Positions 5,981 to 6,956 of a stretch of DNA of 6,956 nt are shown here, piece after piece. This stretch comes from Nioella sp964229645 (GTDB lineage Bacteria > Pseudomonadota > Alphaproteobacteria > Rhodobacterales > Rhodobacteraceae), in the NCBI RefSeq assembly GCF_964229645.1, contig NZ_CAXREX010000154.1, forward strand, positions 1 through 6,956, read 5' to 3'. The position numbers were made by a program, and so were the translations under genes. Under the pieces are notes generated by a model that worked only from the letters and a program-made list of their open reading frames with translations, did not search any database and was not told where the DNA came from. Every line of letters begins with the position of its first letter. Positions within the stretch are counted from its first letter, which is position 1.

Positions 5981-6810
5981 TTCGCAAGAACCACGCGGCG
6001 CAACCGATCGTCGACTTCGGGCTTCACGCCGAACCAACGCTCAAACCCCGGTGCGGCCTGATGCAGAAGCATCCCCAGACCATCCACGGTATGACAGCCA
6101 CGCGCCTGCGCTTCATCGAGAAGCTCCGTGCGCAAGGGTGTATACACGATGTCATTGACTACGGTTTGCGGGTTCAGGCGGTCGAGATCGATATGCAAAG
6201 GTTGCTTGCCCACCATCCCAAGCGAGGTCGTGTTCACCAGAAGGGCACAGTCACCCAGAACATCCGGGATACGCGTCCAGTCCACCACCACGATCCGTGC
6301 GCCAAAATTTTCGCGCAGCGCATCGGCCCGCGCGCGGGTGCGGTTCACGAGGTAGATCTGCGGGCAACCCTCGGTAAGCAGAGCAGATACAACCGCCCGA
6401 GCCGCACCACCTGCCCCCAGAACCAGCGCCGGTCCTTCTGAGGCCGACCAGTCATGGGTGTATTGCTTGATGTTTTCCAGAAAACCAACGCCGTCCGTAT
6501 TGTCAGCCTGTAGCTTGCCGCTTGCGGTAAAGGTCAGCGTGTTCGCGGCACCGATCAGTGCCGCACGGTCGGTAACGGAGTCCGCGATTTGCAGGACAGC
6601 TTCCTTGTGGGGGATGGTCACGTTTATGCCGCTGAACCCCAGCTCTGGAAGCAGGCGCAAGGTATCGTGCAAACGCTCGCGGGTGACGTGGAGCGGAACA
6701 TAGTGGCCCTCGATCCCGTAGCGTTCCAGCCAATGGCCGTGCAGCCGGGGGGACCGGCTATGCGCGATGGGGTCTCCGATAACACCGGCCAGCAGCAACT
6801 TGTCTGTCAT
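5977..6810 (-). CDS. aroE: Shikimate dehydrogenase (NADP+)
   Basis: AroE reduces 3-dehydroshikimate to shikimate with NADPH, the fourth step of the chorismate pathway to aromatic amino acids. The 277-residue protein has normal length. The substrate-binding half carries GDPIAHSRSP (12-21, S18 and S20), NVTIPHKE (63-70, catalytic K69), N90 and NTDGVGF (104-110, D106). The Rossmann half has GAGGAARA (132-139) and NRT (156-158), the usual NADP-binding signature. Toward the C-terminus are NTTSLGM (193-199) and LLHQAAPGFERWFG (248-261, Q251). The start at 6810 overlaps the maf stop in an ATGA. A purine-rich AGAGGGGAG lies about 10 nt upstream inside maf. The gene overlaps coaE by 4 nt at its other end. 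Confidence 0.97.
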   Translation of the reverse strand: MTDKLLLAGVIGDPIAHSRSPRLHGHWLERYGIEGHYVPLHVTRERLHDTLRLLPELGFSGINVTIPHKEAVLQIADSVTDRAALIGAANTLTFTASGKLQADNTDGVGFLENIKQYTHDWSASEGPALVLGAGGAARAVVSALLTEGCPQIYLVNRTRARADALRENFGARIVVVDWTRIPDVLGDCALLVNTTSLGMVGKQPLHIDLDRLNPQTVVNDIVYTPLRTELLDEAQARGCHTVDGLGMLLHQAAPGFERWFGVKPEVDDRLRRVVLAK

Positions 6811-6956
6811 CCGTCGATCTCTCCCCTCTGGGTCAGGAAACCGATGAGTTCCAACAATGGCAATCCCAGAACGGTAAAGTAGTCGCCTTCGATCCGGCTG
6901 AAAAGGCGTGCGCCTTCTTCCTCCAGCTTGTAGGAACCGACGCTTTCGCCGATGCC
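6807..6956 (-). CDS. maf: Maf family nucleotide pyrophosphatase, C-terminal part only
   Basis: Only the last 49 codons lie in the window; the rest continues beyond its right edge. Maf proteins hydrolyse modified or non-canonical nucleoside triphosphates to the monophosphates, cleaning the nucleotide pool; historically they were named for septum inhibition. The visible residues carry the C-terminal family signature: VGSYKLEEEGARLF followed by SRIEGDYFTVLGLPLLEL, then a short polar tail ending RGEIDG. The EGDYFTVLGLPL stretch is characteristic. Which Maf subgroup (YhdE-like for dTTP/UTP or YceF-like for m7GTP) cannot be decided because the active-site region is outside the window. The stop overlaps the aroE start in an ATGA, which makes this the upstream member of the operon as far as can be seen. 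Confidence 0.9.
   Translation of the reverse strand, partial: GIGESVGSYKLEEEGARLFSRIEGDYFTVLGLPLLELIGFLTQRGEIDG

Noticed and set aside
5695..6441. A 248-codon open frame on the plus strand opposite coaE and aroE
   Set aside because: It runs opposite two firmly identified enzymes, is rich in Arg, His and Pro as shadow frames are, and has no recognisable domain.

Overview
The window is a compact chromosomal stretch from an alphaproteobacterium. It is most likely a member of the Rhodobacteraceae (roseobacter group). This is inferred from the high G+C, the protein sequences, and a gene set and order (maf-aroE-coaE-dnaQ facing secB-fxsA, with a Tim44-like gene, mltA and an Smr gene alongside) that I recall as a conserved block in that family. 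In many of those genomes the block lies fairly near the replication origin, but nothing inside the window proves that here.

Layout, left to right. (1) Positions 1-1219, plus strand: a major facilitator transporter whose first few codons lie outside the window. (2) Positions 1202-3497, minus strand: a tight three-gene operon read as Tim44/TimA-like membrane protein, then murein transglycosylase MltA, then an Smr-domain protein. Gaps are 6 and 1 nt, and the Smr gene overlaps the transporter tail to tail by 18 bp. (3) Positions 3498-3617: a 120-bp divergent intergenic region that must hold the signals for both flanking genes. (4) Positions 3618-4656, plus strand: fxsA, then secB after a 55-nt gap. 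(5) Positions 4657-6956, minus strand: maf (only its C-terminal 49 codons are inside the window), aroE, coaE and dnaQ. These overlap by 4, 4 and 8 nt. dnaQ and secB abut at their stop codons with no base between them.

Functionally this is housekeeping DNA. The right-hand operon joins nucleotide-pool surveillance (Maf), aromatic amino acid synthesis (AroE), coenzyme A synthesis (CoaE) and replication proofreading (DnaQ). The centre holds protein export (SecB) and inner-membrane proteins (FxsA, TimA-like). The left holds cell-wall turnover (MltA), a probable nucleic-acid enzyme (Smr) and a transporter of unknown substrate.

I found no RNA gene, insertion sequence, CRISPR array, prophage part or other sign of a new mobile or defence system. 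Coding density is very high: the only non-coding stretches are the 120-bp divergent region, the 55-bp fxsA-secB gap, and spacers of 6 and 1 bp. The points worth a second look are regulatory and architectural: terminator-less convergent gene ends, a tightly coupled operon linking a little-understood Tim44-like protein to a cell-wall enzyme, and a small inverted repeat in the divergent promoter region.
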